The translations under genes and the position numbers were made by a program. The notes beneath the pieces were generated by a model. That model worked only from the letters and a program-made list of their open reading frames with translations. It ran no database searches and was not told the DNA's origin. This document shows positions 1 through 8,702 of a DNA stretch of 64,000 nt, one piece after another (the first letter of the stretch is position 1; each line of letters starts with the position of its first letter). The DNA is from an uncultured Lachnospiraceae bacterium (GTDB lineage Bacteria > Bacillota > Clostridia > Lachnospirales > Lachnospiraceae). Location of the stretch: assembly GCA_947575805.1 (NCBI GenBank), contig CANPOY010000006.1, positions 19,025 to 83,024 on the forward strand. Reading direction: 5' to 3'.

Positions 1-31
1 CCGGGAGGTAATGCGGAAAGGATGTATAGAT

Positions 32-961
32 ATGGGATTACTGAGTGTGATAGTTCCCTGCTATAATGAAGAGGAGAACGTATCGCTGTTTTATGAGGAA
101 CTGATAAAGAACGATACTTTTTTCGGGGAAAAGGGAATAGAAGCAGAGATTCTTTATATAGATGACGGTTCCACGGACAGAACGGTGGAAGAGGTCAAGA
201 AGCTGCGGGAGAAAGATGAACGCGTTCGTCTGGTATCTTTTTCCAGAAATTTTGGTAAGGAAGCTGCCATATATGCAGGACTCGAGCATTGCAGGGGGGA
301 TTATGCGGTGCTGATGGATGTGGATCTTCAGGATCCGCCGTCCCTTCTTCCGGAAATGATCCGCGGTCTGGAAGAAGGGTATGACTCTGTGGCTACCAGA
401 AGAGTGAGCCGCAAGGGGGAGCCGCCTGTCAGAAGCTTTTTTGCCCGGCTTTTTTATAAGCTGATGAAAAAAATATCCAAAACGGAAATTATGGATGGAG
501 CCAGAGACTATCGGCTGATGACCAGGCAGATGGTCAATGCCATTCTTTCCATGCAGGAGTACAATCGGTTTACAAAGGGAATCTTCGGCTGGGTGGGATT
601 TCGCACTAAATGGCTGGAATATGAAAATGTGGAGCGGGCCAGGGGAGAAACGAAATGGAGCTTCTGGAAGCTGCTGATTTATTCTTTGGACGGGATTACG
701 GCATTTTCCACGGTGCCGCTGATGATCGCGGTAGTGGCGGGAGTGTTGTTCTGGCTGTTGGCATTTGTGATGATTATCTTCATTATAGTTCGAAAGCTGG
801 TTTTCGGCGATCCGGTGTCAGGCTGGCCGTCCCTGGTGTGCATTATTCTGTTTTTAAGCGGCGTGCAGTTTTTCTGTACGGGAATACTGGGACAATATCT
901 GGCTAAAACCTATATGGAGGTTAAGAGACGCCCGATATATCTGATAAGAGAAGAAATATAA
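32..961 (+). CDS. GtrB/DPM1-like polyprenyl-phosphate glycosyltransferase (GT2)
   Basis: Family 2 glycosyltransferase of about 309 residues. It probably transfers a sugar from a nucleotide donor to polyprenyl phosphate on the inner face of the membrane. The GT-A nucleotide-binding start (VIVPCYNEEEN) is near residue 6, DDGSTD near 44, and the metal site DVDLQDPP near 96. Two hydrophobic helices at about 227-253 and 264-289 followed by a basic tail (KRRP) are typical of the GtrB/ArnC/DPM1 group. I chose the ATG at 32 because AAAGGA lies about 10 bases upstream; the earlier ATG at 11 has its GGAGG only two bases away. The window starts just before this gene, so upstream operon partners are unknown. 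Family firm, sugar unknown. Confidence 0.85.
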   Translation: MGLLSVIVPCYNEEENVSLFYEELIKNDTFFGEKGIEAEILYIDDGSTDRTVEEVKKLREKDERVRLVSFSRNFGKEAAIYAGLEHCRGDYAVLMDVDLQDPPSLLPEMIRGLEEGYDSVATRRVSRKGEPPVRSFFARLFYKLMKKISKTEIMDGARDYRLMTRQMVNAILSMQEYNRFTKGIFGWVGFRTKWLEYENVERARGETKWSFWKLLIYSLDGITAFSTVPLMIAVVAGVLFWLLAFVMIIFIIVRKLVFGDPVSGWPSLVCIILFLSGVQFFCTGILGQYLAKTYMEVKRRPIYLIREEI

Positions 962-999
962 ATCTTAACAGTTTCTTAACGGCTTAATATATTCACGAA

Positions 1000-1025
1000 T
1001 TGACTACAATGTGATAATATATAAT
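1000..1025 (+). promoter_or_regulatory. weak candidate promoter before the Spo0A-type gene
   Basis: TTGACT at 1000-1005 and TATAAT at 1020-1025 lie in the AT-rich gap before the Spo0A-type gene. The spacer is only 14 bases, shorter than usual, so this is a weak call. Confidence 0.3.
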
Positions 1026-1075
1026 TGTTCTTACAAAAGAAAGAGTGTGTGCGCCGTAAGAAAGGAGGAAATTGC

Positions 1076-1453
1076 GTGGATATTTGCGACGTTAAGGACT
1101 GTGAACTGGAGAGATATATTACAGACATTATGTTGGATATAGGCGTCCCGGCTCATCTTAAGGGATACCATTATCTGAGGGATGCAATATTATTATCAGG
1201 AAGGGATATGGAGGTGGTCAGCAGTGTGACAAAGCTTCTGTATCCGACAATAGCAAAACGCTTCAAGACAACGGAACAAAAAGTGGAACGCGCAATTCGA
1301 AATGCCATTGAGGTATCCTGGGCGAGAGGTAATGTGGAAACCTTTGAGAAAATGTTTGGCTATTCCGCTCGAACCGGGCGGCAAAGGCCGACGAACAGCG
1401 AGTATATCGCCCGTATCGCGGATAAGATCCGTATGGATATAAAGGCTATGTAA
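1076..1453 (+). CDS. stand-alone Spo0A-type DNA-binding domain protein
   Basis: About 125 residues that read almost entirely as the C-terminal effector domain of Spo0A: IGVPAHLKGYHYLRDAI, then VTKLLYPTIAKRF, TTEQKVERAIRNAIEVSW and the PTNSEYIARIADKIR ending. There is no room for the receiver domain that normally carries the phosphorylated aspartate, so control by phosphorelay is not possible in the usual way. The GTG at 1076 is preferred because AAGGAGG (1062-1068) sits 7 bases upstream; an upstream TTG at 1025 would add 17 unrelated residues. It stands alone between the GT2 gene and a polysaccharide operon and is followed by a terminator. A local regulator of surface-polysaccharide genes is a reasonable inference; the fold call is strong. 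Confidence 0.85.
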   Translation: MDICDVKDCELERYITDIMLDIGVPAHLKGYHYLRDAILLSGRDMEVVSSVTKLLYPTIAKRFKTTEQKVERAIRNAIEVSWARGNVETFEKMFGYSARTGRQRPTNSEYIARIADKIRMDIKAM

Positions 1454-1485
1454 AAAGCGGTTAAACTCTTTTGCAAGAACACACG

Positions 1486-1520
1486 AGCAGTCAGGGATCA
1501 TATGCTGGCTGCTTTTGCTT
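1486..1520 (+). terminator. intrinsic terminator after the Spo0A-type gene
   Basis: AGCAGTCAG at 1486-1494 pairs with CTGGCTGCT at 1505-1513 (one G-T pair) around a 10-base loop and is followed by TTTTGCTT. It lies 30 bases after the stop codon. Confidence 0.6.
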
Positions 1521-1547
1521 GTATGGACATTGGATATATGGTATAAT

Positions 1548-2471
1548 ATGCCTATGGAAAAACAGGATTCTTTTGCAGATATAATAGTTCTGTGCTTAAT
1601 TATGGCAACAGGTGCGGCGGAAGCTGCCCATTTGTCCGGCATTTTTTTTCACAGGCCGGTTTCCGAATGTACGATAATTTTCGGGACGTTCACGGTGCTT
1701 GCGGTGGCGCTTCTGCTTATTCTGACGGCTGTCCGGCGGCACAGAGGCTCCCGCCGGGGTGAATGCGGGGAAGGGCAGACTCGCTTTTGCAGGAGCGAAG
1801 CGCTTTTGCTGTTGCTCTTTGCGGTGCTGGCGGCTTCCCAGATTTTCTTTATATTCCGTGGAAAAAACGTATATTTGCAGGGCGATATGACAGTGGAGAC
1901 GGTGCGCAGTTTTCTGGAAACGGATACTGTTTATGGGGTGAACCCTATGACAGGGCGTGCATATGAGAAAGGGCTTCCCTCAAGAATAGAGATATTGTGT
2001 CTGCCCACGCTTTATGCGGTGCTGTGCAGGATTTTTCATATCAGGCCCGATGTATTGATTCTGCAGGCTTTCCCCGTGATTACGCTTTTGGGCTGTTATG
2101 GGGCATATGCCTGTCTGGCAAAAGGATTTTTTCCCGGAAACAGAAGGAAGCAGCTCTGCCTCCTTGTTGTGGTTTCCTTATTGATCTGGATCGGGAGCAG
2201 CAGCTTTGGCATGGACGGCTTTGGGCTTTTGTACTCGGGCTGGCGGGGGGTGACAATACGGAACGTGGTGCTGGTTCCGTATGCGGTTTCGCTTTGCCTG
2301 AGGAAAAAGTATATTTATCTTCCGCTTTGTATTCTGGCGGAACTTTGCATTGTCTGGACGCTGTACGGCATGGGAGCATGTCTGGCCGTGATCCTGGGAA
2401 TGACGCTGGCTTCGCTTTTTACGTGCAAGGTTCGGGCGGGAAAGGGGGCTGCTGATGGCGGAACTCTTTAG
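1548..2471 (+). CDS. DUF6077-like membrane protein, N-terminal part (possibly frameshifted)
   Basis: Polytopic membrane protein of about 308 residues. Hydrophobic helices alternate with a loop containing ETDTVYGVNPMTG and LPSRIEILCLPTLYAV. I recall this pattern from the large DUF6077 membrane proteins of Lachnospiraceae, whose function is unknown but which occur with cell-surface glycan genes. The normal protein is much longer (about 550-700 residues). The next frame, starting at 2455, carries the missing C-terminal half. The two overlap by 17 bases next to a run of five G (about 2442-2446); removing one base would fuse them into one protein of about 572 residues. No good ribosome site is visible; starts at 1548 and 1554 are both possible. 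Confidence 0.55.
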   Translation: MPMEKQDSFADIIVLCLIMATGAAEAAHLSGIFFHRPVSECTIIFGTFTVLAVALLLILTAVRRHRGSRRGECGEGQTRFCRSEALLLLLFAVLAASQIFFIFRGKNVYLQGDMTVETVRSFLETDTVYGVNPMTGRAYEKGLPSRIEILCLPTLYAVLCRIFHIRPDVLILQAFPVITLLGCYGAYACLAKGFFPGNRRKQLCLLVVVSLLIWIGSSSFGMDGFGLLYSGWRGVTIRNVVLVPYAVSLCLRKKYIYLPLCILAELCIVWTLYGMGACLAVILGMTLASLFTCKVRAGKGAADGGTL

Positions 2472-3267
2472 AAATGCCTGGCAGGGCTGGCTGTCTTTTA
2501 CAAATGCCGGGAAATTACCGGCGGCTTTGTTGGTTTCTCTGCTGTTTTTGTGGATATATTATAATCGTATCAAGCAGAAGGAGTTCCTGGTTTATACAAC
2601 GGTTGTTACCATATGCTCCGTTCTGCCGGTGACGGCTGCAGTGCTGATGCTGTACCAGACCCGTTTCTATGATTACAAATGGATATGGAGCGTTGTGCCG
2701 ATGACAGCCGCGGTGGGGTTTGCCGTTACCCTGTTTATGACGGAATTCTTGCAGGAATCCACAGCAGGCGACCGAAGACGACAGGTTATGACAGGGCTGC
2801 TGCTGACGGCAGGATTGTTGTTTTGCAGCGGAATTGGGGGAAGAAACCGGGACGGCTACGGGTGTTATGAAGAGCGGCGGCAGGTGGAAGAAATGCTTGC
2901 AGAGTTGCAGGAGCGGCTTCAGGGAAAGAGGATCAGCCTTTGGGCACCCCGGGAGGTATTGAGCTACGCCAGGGCGTATGACGCGGGGATACAGCTTCTT
3001 TACGGAAGAGATATGTGGGATTCTGATCTGAGAGGATATTCCTATGATTCCTACCCCGGAGGCCTGGAGGATATGTTCCGATGGATGGAAGCATCGCCGG
3101 GGGAAGAGGCCGTATCGGATTTGTACTGCGTGGAGACGGCGGTATCTGCAGAGGTCAACTGTATCCTTCTGCCGGAGGACAAGCTGCCGGAAACGCTAGA
3201 CTGCTTTGAAAAGGTGATGGGAGTACGGGCGGAAAAGTTGGGGAATTACTACTTGTTTGTAAAATGA
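2455..3267 (+). CDS. DUF6077-like membrane protein, C-terminal part
   Basis: About 270 residues. Hydrophobic helices lie at roughly 20-36, 45-68, 78-98 and 108-125, followed by a soluble domain with RISLWAPREVLSYARAYD near residue 155, which looks like an extracytoplasmic domain. It lacks the N-terminal half expected of the family and starts inside the end of the preceding gene. AAGGGGG about 7 bases before the ATG could act as a ribosome site, so a genuine two-gene arrangement with translational coupling cannot be excluded. A single frameshifted gene is the simpler reading. The product probably sits in the membrane and acts in surface-glycan assembly, but its reaction is unknown. Confidence 0.5.
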   Translation: MAELFRNAWQGWLSFTNAGKLPAALLVSLLFLWIYYNRIKQKEFLVYTTVVTICSVLPVTAAVLMLYQTRFYDYKWIWSVVPMTAAVGFAVTLFMTEFLQESTAGDRRRQVMTGLLLTAGLLFCSGIGGRNRDGYGCYEERRQVEEMLAELQERLQGKRISLWAPREVLSYARAYDAGIQLLYGRDMWDSDLRGYSYDSYPGGLEDMFRWMEASPGEEAVSDLYCVETAVSAEVNCILLPEDKLPETLDCFEKVMGVRAEKLGNYYLFVK

Positions 3268-3274
3268 GGGAATT

Positions 3275-4036
3275 GTGTTGGAGGAATTGGTTAGCATCAT
3301 TGTTCCGGTTTATAATGCAGAGCGGTTCATAAAGGAGACTATGGACTGTGTTGTCGCGCAGACCTGCCCCCGGTGGGAGCTTTTGCTGGTGGAAGATGGC
3401 AGCAGCGACAGGACAGTATCCGTCATCGAAGATTATATCAGGGAATACGGAGAAAAAAGGATTCGGCTGATCCGCCAGCCCCAAAACCTCGGGGCGGCAA
3501 GAGCGAGAAACCGTGGACTTGAGGAGGCGTCGGGGCGTTATGTCGCCTATCTCGACGCGGATGATCTGTGGGTGCCGGAGAAACTGGAGCGCGAGCTGGC
3601 TTTTATGAAAGAAAAAAATGCCGCTTTTGCTTTTACCGGCTATGAATTTGTAAATGAGGACGGCAGAAGCACGGGCAAGGTGGTTCGGGTGCCGGAGACC
3701 CTGAGTTATCGGCAGGCTTTGAAGAACACTACCATATTCACTACCACAGTCATGTTTGACACGGATAAAATTGATAGAGATCTGCTGGAAATGCCGATTA
3801 TGAAAAGCGAGGACACGGCTCTTTGGTGGAAGATTCTCAGGAATGGGTATACTGCCTATGGGCTGGATGAAAATCTGGTGAAGTACCGCAGGGCAGGCCG
3901 GAGCTTGTCTTCCAACAAGCTGGAGGCCATAAGGCGCATCTGGAATTTATATCGGAAGGCGGAGGGCATGGGTGTCCTGAACAGTGCCTGGCACTTTTGC
4001 TTTTGGGCAGTCCGCGCGGTAAAGAGAAGAGTGTAG
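3275..4036 (+). CDS. GT2 family glycosyltransferase
   Basis: Soluble family 2 glycosyltransferase of about 253 residues. The N-terminus SIIVPVYNAERF, the nucleotide site VEDGSSDRT near residue 43, the metal-binding LDADDLW near 90 and the SEDTALWW acceptor-side motif near 174 are all present. It probably adds one sugar to the lipid-linked repeat unit at the cytoplasmic face. The start is GTG at 3275 or TTG at 3278, with GAGGG just upstream; it follows the DUF6077-like gene by 7 bases, so it belongs to the same transcript. The donor and acceptor cannot be told from sequence. Confidence 0.85.
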   Translation: MLEELVSIIVPVYNAERFIKETMDCVVAQTCPRWELLLVEDGSSDRTVSVIEDYIREYGEKRIRLIRQPQNLGAARARNRGLEEASGRYVAYLDADDLWVPEKLERELAFMKEKNAAFAFTGYEFVNEDGRSTGKVVRVPETLSYRQALKNTTIFTTTVMFDTDKIDRDLLEMPIMKSEDTALWWKILRNGYTAYGLDENLVKYRRAGRSLSSNKLEAIRRIWNLYRKAEGMGVLNSAWHFCFWAVRAVKRRV

Positions 4037-4092
4037 ATCTGCAGGTCGCACCGAACCGATAAAAATGTTGTACCGAATGCAGGTGGAGGAAT

Positions 4093-5586
4093 ATGTCTGT
4101 TAAAAAAGTTACCAACGACAAAAAAATAAGAACACGGGAAACCTTTAAGCGCATGATAAATCTGGGACTTGTCGGGATTTGTCTTGCTTTGGAGGTATCC
4201 GTTTTCTATTATCACTGGCTGACCTATTTCCGGCTGAATCTGGTGGAAGATCTGAGCAACATGTGGTCAAGAGGTATGTTTGCGGAGGTAGGGCTGTATA
4301 CGGTGGTTCTTCTGTTTCTATCTGCTACTTACGGGAGTATCAGGCTGGGCTACCAGAAAAACGCAGAAATCGTGTTTTCCCAGGTGCTTTCTACTCTGTT
4401 GGCAAATGTTATTATCTATCTGCAGCTTTCTCTTATGGCAAGAGCTCTTTTTTCTCTGGAAGTGTTCCTGATAATGATGGTTCAGCAGGCGGCGCTGGTG
4501 ATCGCCTATATTAATATTGCCAATATGATTTACAAGCATCTTTTTCCGCCGAGAAAGCTGTTACTGATACACGGCGATCGTCCGGCGGATGAAATATGCA
4601 GTAAATTTGAGCGGCGGAAGGATAAGTATCTTATCACAAAAAGTATCCATGTTGAGGAAGGATTCCGGGTGTTATGTGATAAGATCATGGAGGCTTATGA
4701 AAGCGACGAGTGCAATGCGGTGGTGCTGGGGGATATTTCTGCAGAGGACAGAGGCCCATTGCTGAAATTCTGTTACGGACGTTCCATCCGTGTTTACCTG
4801 ATGCCGAAAATTACGGATGTTATTCTTATGGGAGCAGAAGAACTGCATGTGTTTGACAGTCCCATGCTGTTGACCAGGGAGTACAGCCTTACCATGGAGC
4901 AGCGATTTTTTAAACGAGTGATAGATATTGTATGCTCTCTGATCCTGCTGATCATTGCTTCGCCTTTTATGCTGATTACGGCCATAGCCGTCAAGCTGTA
5001 TGACGGTGGACCGGTTTTGTATAAGCAGGTCAGGTGTACTCTGAACCAGCGGGAATTTCATATCTTAAAGTTCCGCAGCATGAGGACGGATGCTGAGAAG
5101 GATGGTGTGGCCAGGCTGGCACAGAAAAACGACGGCCGCATTACCCCGGTGGGAAGGATTATCAGAAAATGCAGGATTGATGAGCTGCCTCAGCTGTTCA
5201 ATATTTTGAAGGGTGATATGTCATTCATTGGTCCCAGGCCGGAGAGACCTGAGATCATATCCCAGTACCTTGAGGTAATGCCGGAATTTGTATTTCGAAT
5301 GAAGGTTAAGGCCGGGCTTGCGGGATTTGCCCAGGTGTACGGAAAGTATAACACCAATCCCTATGACAAGCTGAAGCTGGATCTGACCTATATTGAAAAT
5401 TATTCTACCTGGCTGGATTTAAAGCTGATGATGCTTACGCTGAAGGTACTGTTCTGGCCGGACAGCACCGAGGGAGTGGAGGCGGAGCAGATTACCGCTC
5501 TGCGGGAGGAAAAGCAGCGAAAGGCGCAGGCCCTGTCGGAGCAAGCCTCCCCGGGGCGAACCTCTTCAGAGAAGGGGCCGCAGTAG
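4093..5586 (+). CDS. polyprenyl-phosphate sugar-1-phosphate transferase (WcaJ/WbaP-like, large form)
   Basis: Priming enzyme that starts repeat-unit synthesis by moving a sugar phosphate from a UDP-sugar to undecaprenyl phosphate. The 497 residues comprise four N-terminal membrane helices (about 18-42, 58-80, 92-115, 118-145), a central nucleotide-fold segment (about 155-250) and the bacterial sugar transferase domain (about 270-465). That domain has its re-entrant helix, PVLYKQVR, FHILKFRSMR, the catalytic IDELPQLFNI and SFIGPRPERPE. The length and four helices fit the large PHPT group rather than the short PglC type found later in the window. GTGGAGGAAT precedes the ATG. It is followed at once by a Wzz-like gene, a common pairing in capsule loci. 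The sugar specificity is not predictable here. Confidence 0.9.
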   Translation: MSVKKVTNDKKIRTRETFKRMINLGLVGICLALEVSVFYYHWLTYFRLNLVEDLSNMWSRGMFAEVGLYTVVLLFLSATYGSIRLGYQKNAEIVFSQVLSTLLANVIIYLQLSLMARALFSLEVFLIMMVQQAALVIAYINIANMIYKHLFPPRKLLLIHGDRPADEICSKFERRKDKYLITKSIHVEEGFRVLCDKIMEAYESDECNAVVLGDISAEDRGPLLKFCYGRSIRVYLMPKITDVILMGAEELHVFDSPMLLTREYSLTMEQRFFKRVIDIVCSLILLIIASPFMLITAIAVKLYDGGPVLYKQVRCTLNQREFHILKFRSMRTDAEKDGVARLAQKNDGRITPVGRIIRKCRIDELPQLFNILKGDMSFIGPRPERPEIISQYLEVMPEFVFRMKVKAGLAGFAQVYGKYNTNPYDKLKLDLTYIENYSTWLDLKLMMLTLKVLFWPDSTEGVEAEQITALREEKQRKAQALSEQASPGRTSSEKGPQ

Positions 5587-5601
5587 AGAATGGAGAGAAT
5601 T

Positions 5602-6684
5602 ATGTGGGAAGCATGTTATGGGAAAGAATCCTTCGACTTAAGGCTGACAGTGCTGCGGATGATAAGACAGTGGAAGAGAATTCTGTTTATTACCCTGGCG
5701 GGAGCTCTGATTTTCGGCGGAATATACTGTATGAAGAATACTTTTCTGCGGGGAAGAAGGGAATACAGCGCCGGATCCGTTTATCGGGTGGATTATGGCG
5801 TTGACGAAGTGGACGCAAATTCCGTCATGATCAATTCCTATACATGGAATACCTATATGCACACGGAGGAGTTCCTGGACATGGTTCGGAGTCGGCTGGC
5901 CGGGAGCGGCATGGAGGGAATGGGTGACGAAGAATTGGGCGGATATATTCAGGGAGATATAGAGTCCGACTGGCGTGTGCCTTCTACCAGAGTGGTCACT
6001 GACGACATGAACAAGAGCACAGCCATTGCCAAGGCGGTGGAGGAGGCGGTAATACGGGACTTTGCCCCGGGGATCAGTGAGATTAAGGCGATCCGTGTAC
6101 TGGATCATGCCGGGGAAGCACAGGAGATTGTTCCGGAGCTGCGTATCGGCAGGGCCTTTATTCTGGGAGCAGTGCTGTCCGCCTTTTTCGTGGTGGTCAT
6201 CTTGCTTCTGAAGGAGTTGGGAGATGATAATATCTGGCTTCCGGCTACAATTCGACGCAGATATGGAGTGAAGGCTGCGGGAACCTTAAAGAGCAGGGAA
6301 CTAAAAGAGAACATATGCTATTTATTTGAGGGAGCAAAGCATCCCGCCGTTTGCAGCGTACAGGAGAACTGTGATCCTGCAGGAATAGCGGAAGTCATTG
6401 GAAGGCTCTGCGCGGGGACGGCTGCCGGAGAGGCGGATTGGCAATCGTTGCCTGGTCCTCTGGCGTGTCCGGAAGCGGCGGGGAAGCTCAGGGCGGCGGA
6501 CGGGATACTGCTGGCGGTTAGGGCGGGAGCTCATGGGGGAAAGCAACTGGAATACACGCTGGATTTTCTGGCACAGCAGGACTGTAAAGTAACGGCAGTT
6601 ATTTTATTGGACGCAGATGAAGTTCTGCTCCGTCTGTATTATGGATTGAAAAAAACGGATGGAAGGGTATGGGTAGAAGAGTGA
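5602..6684 (+). CDS. Wzz/YveK-like chain-length protein with degenerate kinase-like tail
   Basis: About 360 residues with one membrane helix near residues 26-45 and another near 180-200 that bracket an extracellular segment. This is the topology of the Wzz/CapA co-polymerase family, which sets polysaccharide chain length. After the second helix is a cytoplasmic tail of about 150 residues that ends like a BY-kinase (ADGILLAVRAG, then CKVTAVILLDADE) but has no Walker A motif and no tyrosine cluster. It is therefore probably a catalytically dead remnant of the kinase fold. The ATG at 5602 is preferred over 5590 because GGAG lies 6 bases upstream of it. It directly follows the priming transferase. 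Confidence 0.7.
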   Translation: MWEACYGKESFDLRLTVLRMIRQWKRILFITLAGALIFGGIYCMKNTFLRGRREYSAGSVYRVDYGVDEVDANSVMINSYTWNTYMHTEEFLDMVRSRLAGSGMEGMGDEELGGYIQGDIESDWRVPSTRVVTDDMNKSTAIAKAVEEAVIRDFAPGISEIKAIRVLDHAGEAQEIVPELRIGRAFILGAVLSAFFVVVILLLKELGDDNIWLPATIRRRYGVKAAGTLKSRELKENICYLFEGAKHPAVCSVQENCDPAGIAEVIGRLCAGTAAGEADWQSLPGPLACPEAAGKLRAADGILLAVRAGAHGGKQLEYTLDFLAQQDCKVTAVILLDADEVLLRLYYGLKKTDGRVWVEE

Positions 6685-7457
6685 GGGTTCAGGTGCTTGC
6701 GTCTGTCATGAATCAGACCGCGGCAGGGATTGCGGAAAAAATGCACCTTAATTCAGATGCCGTCGTTATCAACCAGTGCGACAGGCTTGGATATGAGGAA
6801 CTGGAATATAAGGGACATAGCGTGCGTTTTTTTTCCTTCCCCGACAGAGGAGTGGGAAGAAGCCGCAACGAAGCGATCCTGAGAGCGGAGGGAGATATTT
6901 GCCTGTTTGCCGATGAGGATATTGTTTATGAGGCGGAATACGCGCAGGCTATTGAAAGGGAATTCGAGAATCGGCCCGGAGCAGATATGATTCTATTTAA
7001 CATAGAGATAGACGAGGCCCGCCGCACCTACCATATCAATCGGCGAAAGCGGGTGCGCTGGTACAACTGCGGCAGGTATGGGGCGGTGAGCTTTGCCGTG
7101 AAGCGGGAGAGCCTGCTTGCCTCCGGCGTAAGCTTTCATCTGTTGTTTGGCGGTGGCGCAAGGTACAGCAACGGAGAAGACAGCCTCTTTTTAAAGGAAT
7201 TTATCAAGAAGGGCTACCGGGTCTATACTGCCCCGGTTACCATCGGACGGGAGGAAGTCAGGGATTCCACCTGGTTTTCAGGATACAATGAAAAGTTTTT
7301 TCATGACAGAGGAGTGCTCTACAAATATCTGTATGGCCTTTTTAGCCGGGCAATGGCACTGCGCTATCTGCTGGCACACAGAGAAAAGCTCTGTGCGGAG
7401 GTCGGCATCGGACAGGCTTACCGCTGGATGAGGGACGGAATCAAAAGCGTGCGCTGA
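6669..7457 (+). CDS. GT2-like glycosyltransferase
   Basis: About 262 residues with a divergent GT-A fold. The usual opening is VQVLASVMNQT. RGVGRSRNEAILRAEGDICL near residue 60 and the acidic ADEDIVY near 80 mark the nucleotide and metal sites, and GGARYSNGEDSLFL near 160 is the acceptor-side motif. It overlaps the end of the Wzz-like gene by 16 bases, so it is probably translationally coupled. It is likely a cytoplasmic enzyme extending the repeat unit. The weak match at the very N-terminus leaves some doubt about the start. Confidence 0.75.
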   Translation: MGRRVRVQVLASVMNQTAAGIAEKMHLNSDAVVINQCDRLGYEELEYKGHSVRFFSFPDRGVGRSRNEAILRAEGDICLFADEDIVYEAEYAQAIEREFENRPGADMILFNIEIDEARRTYHINRRKRVRWYNCGRYGAVSFAVKRESLLASGVSFHLLFGGGARYSNGEDSLFLKEFIKKGYRVYTAPVTIGREEVRDSTWFSGYNEKFFHDRGVLYKYLYGLFSRAMALRYLLAHREKLCAEVGIGQAYRWMRDGIKSVR

Positions 7458-7520
7458 CGCTGTCAGGCCCGGGATTCTCCTGAATTGAAATGCCTTAAAC
7501 GCGGTGGAATGTGAGGAAAG

Positions 7521-8690
7521 ATGGAAAGCAGCATTCTGGTATATATTTTCCTGACAGTTACAGTTGTTATTTTGGGGCTGTTTGTCAAAAACGAAGAATA
7601 TCTGTCTGCGGCGACCTGTACCGGAAATCGGGCGGGAGCAGTGCAGCCTGCCGAGGGTATGCTGCCGCTGTGCAGTCGGCAGAAGGCGCGGAACAGGGTT
7701 GCCGCTTTTGCTGTGTACTGCCTGCTGGCCGGGGTATCTGCCTGCAGGATTGCGGTGGGCAACGATTACTGGGTGTATACTGCGAACTTCAGCCTGATTT
7801 CCCAGGAGCGGCATGTTTCCTCGGAGATAGGCTTTAATTCTGTTGTCAGGTTTTTTCAGATGTTGTTTCCGGAAGGCAAGGTACAGTATATTTCTATTTT
7901 TGCCTTTTTTTCGCTGACAACGGTGTTCTTTTTTGTCAAGGCCCTGAACAATCAGGGCAGCAGCTTTGCTTTTTCGCTGTTTCTGCTGCTGACAGGTGGC
8001 TATTATTTCAACAGCCTGAATTCCGTCCGTTACTATTTTGCCTTGGCTCTGGCGCTGTTTTCCATGAAGTACGTGCTGCGAAAAGAGTTTGGAAAGTTTT
8101 TTCTCTGCGTAATGGTGGGGATGCTGATTCACAAGTCAGTCCTTCTCACAGTGCCGGTTTATTTGCTGGCTCGTTATCTGGCGGGGATCAGGATCAAACG
8201 CTGGTTTTGGATTCTGGGCGGCATCTTTCTGGCCAGCCTGGTATTCTGTCAGGATCTGTATCGGGAGCTGATTTTTTACTTTTATCCTTTTTATCGGGAT
8301 TCTGCATTTGATAACGGGCGTATTTCCTGGATCAATGTCTTGAAGTGTGTCTGTGTGCTGCTGCTGTGTCTGATTTGTTTCAGGCGGAGTCTGAGCGATC
8401 CCGAAAAGCATATGGCAGACCGCTTTTACTTTTTCCTGAATTTGTTCGGACTGATTGTGTACTGCTGCGGCTCCTTTATACCGGAGACCTCCAGAGTGGG
8501 ATACTATATGATAATTTCCCAGGTATTTCTCCTCCCGGATCTTCTGGCAGAGATGAAGCGGGGGTGGCTGCGCAGTTTTTGCCAGGCAGGAGTGCTGACA
8601 GCCTTTACGGCGTATTTTGCATTCCAGTTAAAAGGCATGTACGCCACGGACATAAGACTTCTGCCATATTTGAACTGGATCTTTCATTAG
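7521..8690 (+). CDS. EpsG-like polysaccharide polymerase
   Basis: Polytopic membrane protein of about 389 residues. It has an EpsG-type early loop (VGNDYWVYT near residue 77, then SSEIGFNSVVRFFQ), a central SLNSVRYYFALALALF segment and the IHKSVLL segment near residue 212. EpsG proteins are the usual membrane polymerase or transporter partner in Firmicute exopolysaccharide operons and probably join repeat units outside the membrane. A second polymerase or ligase candidate lies downstream at 12480, so the two could divide polymerisation and ligation. GAGGAAAG precedes the ATG. Confidence 0.75.
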   Translation: MESSILVYIFLTVTVVILGLFVKNEEYLSAATCTGNRAGAVQPAEGMLPLCSRQKARNRVAAFAVYCLLAGVSACRIAVGNDYWVYTANFSLISQERHVSSEIGFNSVVRFFQMLFPEGKVQYISIFAFFSLTTVFFFVKALNNQGSSFAFSLFLLLTGGYYFNSLNSVRYYFALALALFSMKYVLRKEFGKFFLCVMVGMLIHKSVLLTVPVYLLARYLAGIRIKRWFWILGGIFLASLVFCQDLYRELIFYFYPFYRDSAFDNGRISWINVLKCVCVLLLCLICFRRSLSDPEKHMADRFYFFLNLFGLIVYCCGSFIPETSRVGYYMIISQVFLLPDLLAEMKRGWLRSFCQAGVLTAFTAYFAFQLKGMYATDIRLLPYLNWIFH

Positions 8691-8702
8691 CGGGGAGGGA
8701 GT

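Noticed and set aside
1539..1547. Extended -10 promoter TGGTATAAT before the DUF6077-like gene
   Set aside because: It overlaps the candidate start codons, no -35 at correct spacing is seen, and transcription would begin at or inside the coding start.
6827..6834. Run of eight T in a glycosyltransferase as a phase-variation site
   Set aside because: The reading frame is intact across it and T runs of this length occur elsewhere (for example near 1642) without effect; no break supports it.
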